A DNA stretch of 64,000 nucleotides from Bacillus sp. (in: firmicutes) (lineage in GTDB: Bacteria; Bacillota; Bacilli; Bacillales; Salisediminibacteriaceae), in assembly GCA_021208645.1 (NCBI GenBank), contig JAJOJL010000040.1, forward strand, positions 16,197-80,196, in the 5' to 3' direction. The position numbers and the translations under genes were made by a program. Under the pieces are notes generated by a model. It saw only the letters and a program-made list of their open reading frames with translations. It was not told the origin of the DNA and did not search any database. Shown here one piece after another: positions 63,844 through 64,000 of the stretch (the first letter of the stretch is position 1; each line of letters begins with the position of its first letter).

Positions 63844-64000
63844 AGAGTCTGTTCAAAAAGGTCGGTTTTTAGCTTTTTATACAGAAACTATGGTTAATAA
63901 AGTTGATTTCAGCGTAAGGCACGACACTCCTCGAAAATGCTTCACATTTTCTTCGTGCGTGGGCAGACTCGAGGGAGCATCTCAGAGTCCTGCGGGAAAA
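63844..64000. repeat. Bacillaceae-type dispersed repeat, cut by window edge
   Basis: Begins TAGAGTCTGTTCAAAAAGGT and continues through GTTGATTTCAGCGTAAGGCA, CGACACTCCT, and CGAAAATGCTTCACATTTTC to TCCTGCGGGAAAA at the edge. Sequences of this form (GGCACGACACTCCTGCGGGAA) are well known as intergenic repeats of alkaliphilic and halotolerant Bacillus relatives. No coding capacity. A decayed inverted copy of the first 47 bases is at 50700-50746. Confidence 0.6.

Overview
The window is AT-rich chromosomal DNA of a Bacillota member, almost certainly a spore-forming Bacillaceae. The evidence is strong GGAGG-type ribosome binding sites with ATG/GTG/TTG starts, spore genes (CotX, a CotW-like protein, a CotF-like coat protein, a YteA-type DksA protein, a Spo0E phosphatase), sigW-rsiW, cdaA-cdaR-glmM-glmS with a glmS ribozyme, and a PerR-boxed dps. 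A BCCT betaine transporter, acidic secreted lipoproteins and several dispersed repeats fit a halotolerant or alkaliphilic Bacillus relative. I cannot fix the genus from sequence alone.

Layout. 1-2.3 kb: sensor kinase (cut by the left edge) and response regulator. 2.3-8.3 kb: membrane protein behind a doubled operator, csaA, BCCT transporter, cold-shock gene, spore coat genes. 8.4-15.4 kb: Leloir galactose cluster galK-galE-galT, a ROK repressor, then pgcA. 15.5-19.7 kb: small proteins, dps, GNAT, LysR, LOG-family hydrolase. 19.7-23.9 kb: arsenic operon arsR-acr3-arsC-arsD-arsA. 24-31 kb: YteA, coat protein, CNNM/CBS protein, TlpA-like thioredoxin, B12-binding radical SAM protein, methyltransferase. 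31.5-45 kb: cytochrome bd oxidase (cydA, cydB, a CydS-like small protein), tungstate uptake (regulator-tupA-tupB-tupC), DoxX, cydD-cydC behind a LuxR-type regulator, MFS exporter. 45-56 kb: 5'-nucleotidase-like HD protein, lipoprotein, glmS/glmM/cdaR/cdaA, rsiW/sigW, Spo0E. 56.5-58.4 kb: an IS1182-type element inside a palindromic repeat array. 58.6-64 kb: RNase Z, a second two-component system, and an oligopeptide-type solute-binding lipoprotein.

Most unusual item: the solute-binding protein at 62068-63747 looks circularly permuted. The segment that normally ends SBP_bac_5 proteins lies at its N-terminus, and the protein stops where that segment would normally begin.

Important caveat: about a dozen otherwise intact genes carry one-base frameshifts, mostly an extra base in an A or T run. 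This looks like sequencing or assembly error more than decay. I typed a gene as pseudogene when no single frame holds most of the protein, and as CDS when one frame does; each entry says so. Coordinates of split genes span the whole restored gene. I saw no rRNA, tRNA, prophage or CRISPR array.
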